A stretch of DNA of 64,000 bases. Source: WVZL01 sp041862375. Lineage in GTDB: Bacteria; Acidobacteriota; Aminicenantia; Aminicenantales; Aminicenantaceae. Both the position numbers and the translations under genes were made by a program. Positions 63,436 through 64,000 of this stretch are shown here, piece by piece; the stretch's first letter is position 1, and each line of letters opens with the position of its first letter. The stretch covers positions 1 to 64,000 of the forward strand of contig JBGVTE010000050.1 of the NCBI GenBank assembly GCA_041862375.1, written 5' to 3'. Under the pieces are notes generated by a model. The model was not told where the DNA came from. It saw only the letters and a list, made by a program, of their open reading frames with translations, and did no database searches.

Positions 63436-64000
63436 ATGGTTCGTCTCATTAATCCTCTTCGACTATTATTTAGGAAAAGATTTACTTTTAAATTTGTCTA
63501 TAGTGATGAGTACTGGTTGGATATTGGAAAACACGTATTTCCGGCTAAGAAATACAGGCTCATATATGAGGCACTCCTCCGTATGGGAGCCAAAAGAGAG
63601 AATTTTACCCTCCCTCGGTTTGCTGAAGATGAAGATCTGCTTCTCGTTCATACTCCGAAATACTTGAAGAAATTAAAAACGGGAAATCTCTCTGACTCAG
63701 AAATTTTAACCTTAGAGCTTCCTTATTCCCCAGAGCTAGTTAAATTTGCCTGGCTCTTTGTAGGGGGAACGATTCTCACGGCTGAAATCGCTTTAAAGGA
63801 TGGATTAGCAGTGCATCTTGGAGGGGGATTCCACCATGCTTTTCCTGACCATGGAGAAGGCTTCTGTGTCTTGAATGATGTCGCTGTTGCGGTGGAAAAG
63901 ATGAAGAATGAAGGAAAAATCGAGAGGGCAATGGTGGTCGATTGCGACCTCCATCAAGGTAATGGAACCTCTTTTATTCTATCCAAGAAAGACCATGCCT
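63436..64000 (+). CDS. Histone deacetylase family protein (N-terminal part, runs off window)
   Basis: From ATG 63436 the frame is open to the window end. FVYSDEYWLDIGKHVFPAKK Y is the family N-terminus (here an acetoin-utilisation/HDAC-like start), HLGGGFHHAFPDHGEGFCVL ND has the two active-site His residues, and VVDCDLHQGNGT the zinc-binding Asp and His. It is probably a zinc amidohydrolase acting on acetyl-lysine or acetylpolyamines. The C-terminal zinc Asp lies outside the window. Confidence 0.9.
   Translation, partial: MVRLINPLRLLFRKRFTFKFVYSDEYWLDIGKHVFPAKKYRLIYEALLRMGAKRENFTLPRFAEDEDLLLVHTPKYLKKLKTGNLSDSEILTLELPYSPELVKFAWLFVGGTILTAEIALKDGLAVHLGGGFHHAFPDHGEGFCVLNDVAVAVEKMKNEGKIERAMVVDCDLHQGNGTSFILSKKDHA

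Noticed and set aside
1..64000. CRISPR array, prophage or rRNA operon
   Set aside because: No regularly spaced repeats, no phage structural genes and no rRNA sequence were seen.

Overview
The window is about 40% G+C, densely coded and comes from a diderm bacterium: it has an LPS-export ATPase (lptB), an LptF/LptG permease, a TonB-dependent receptor and MltG. A zinc-ribbon/TolB-type Ser/Thr kinase, an Oar-like receptor with a carboxypeptidase-regulatory plug domain, a decayed SUMF1-hydrolase gene and many exported TPR proteins together recall Acidobacteriota, especially the Aminicenantes. That placement is inference from gene content; no 16S rRNA gene is present.

Layout. 1-7.9 kb: Ser/Thr kinase (cut by the window edge), TonB-dependent receptor, two decayed genes, then an excisionase/integrase pair beside tRNA-Val. 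8-22.8 kb: housekeeping and peptide metabolism (zinc-ribbon membrane protein, lptB, DUF1848, MGMT, phosphoesterase, lipA, rpsU, aspartate racemase with a DmpA-type peptidase, MFS transporter, radical SAM, pgeF, purC, PHP phosphoesterase, cvpA, Fis-like regulator, N-truncated pilus-type gene). 22.9-38.3 kb: groES-groEL under a sigma70 promoter plus CIRCE element, a one-piece LptF-LptG fusion, bifunctional nuclease, ClC channel, EndoQ-like PHP protein, exported proteins, mltG-ruvX-ddl, HU and tRNA-Gly.

38.7-50.6 kb is the most striking part: an accessory gene cluster that looks like an undescribed RiPP (ribosomally made, post-translationally modified peptide) pathway. A 57-residue gene at 50304-50477 (minus), too short for most gene callers, encodes a Lys-rich leader with a Y-x2-P-x-M motif, a Gly/Ser linker and a Tyr-rich C terminus. 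It heads a minus-strand operon of two HPr-kinase-like proteins, a radical SAM enzyme with an N-terminal extension, a transglutaminase-like (lasso B2-type) protease and two more radical SAM enzymes. A convergent plus-strand operon encodes an ABC exporter, a nucleotidyltransferase, a PqqD-type recognition protein, a radical SAM enzyme and a paralogue that has lost its cluster-binding cysteines. The toolkit resembles paeninodin-type lasso clusters (B1, B2, kinase, nucleotidyltransferase, exporter), but no Asn-synthetase-like lasso cyclase is present and radical SAM enzymes are there instead. A transposon with a perfect 15-bp target duplication sits immediately upstream of the precursor promoter.

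52-64 kb: tRNA-Cys, Yip1 protein, pyrF-pyrD-pyrK, an aminotransferase, a rhodanese/MauE pair, pyruvate phosphate dikinase, a TPR lipoprotein-like protein, proline dehydrogenase and the start of a histone-deacetylase-family gene. Three families of short non-coding inverted-repeat elements (called A, B and C here) are scattered through the window; one supplies the stop codon of the MauE gene.
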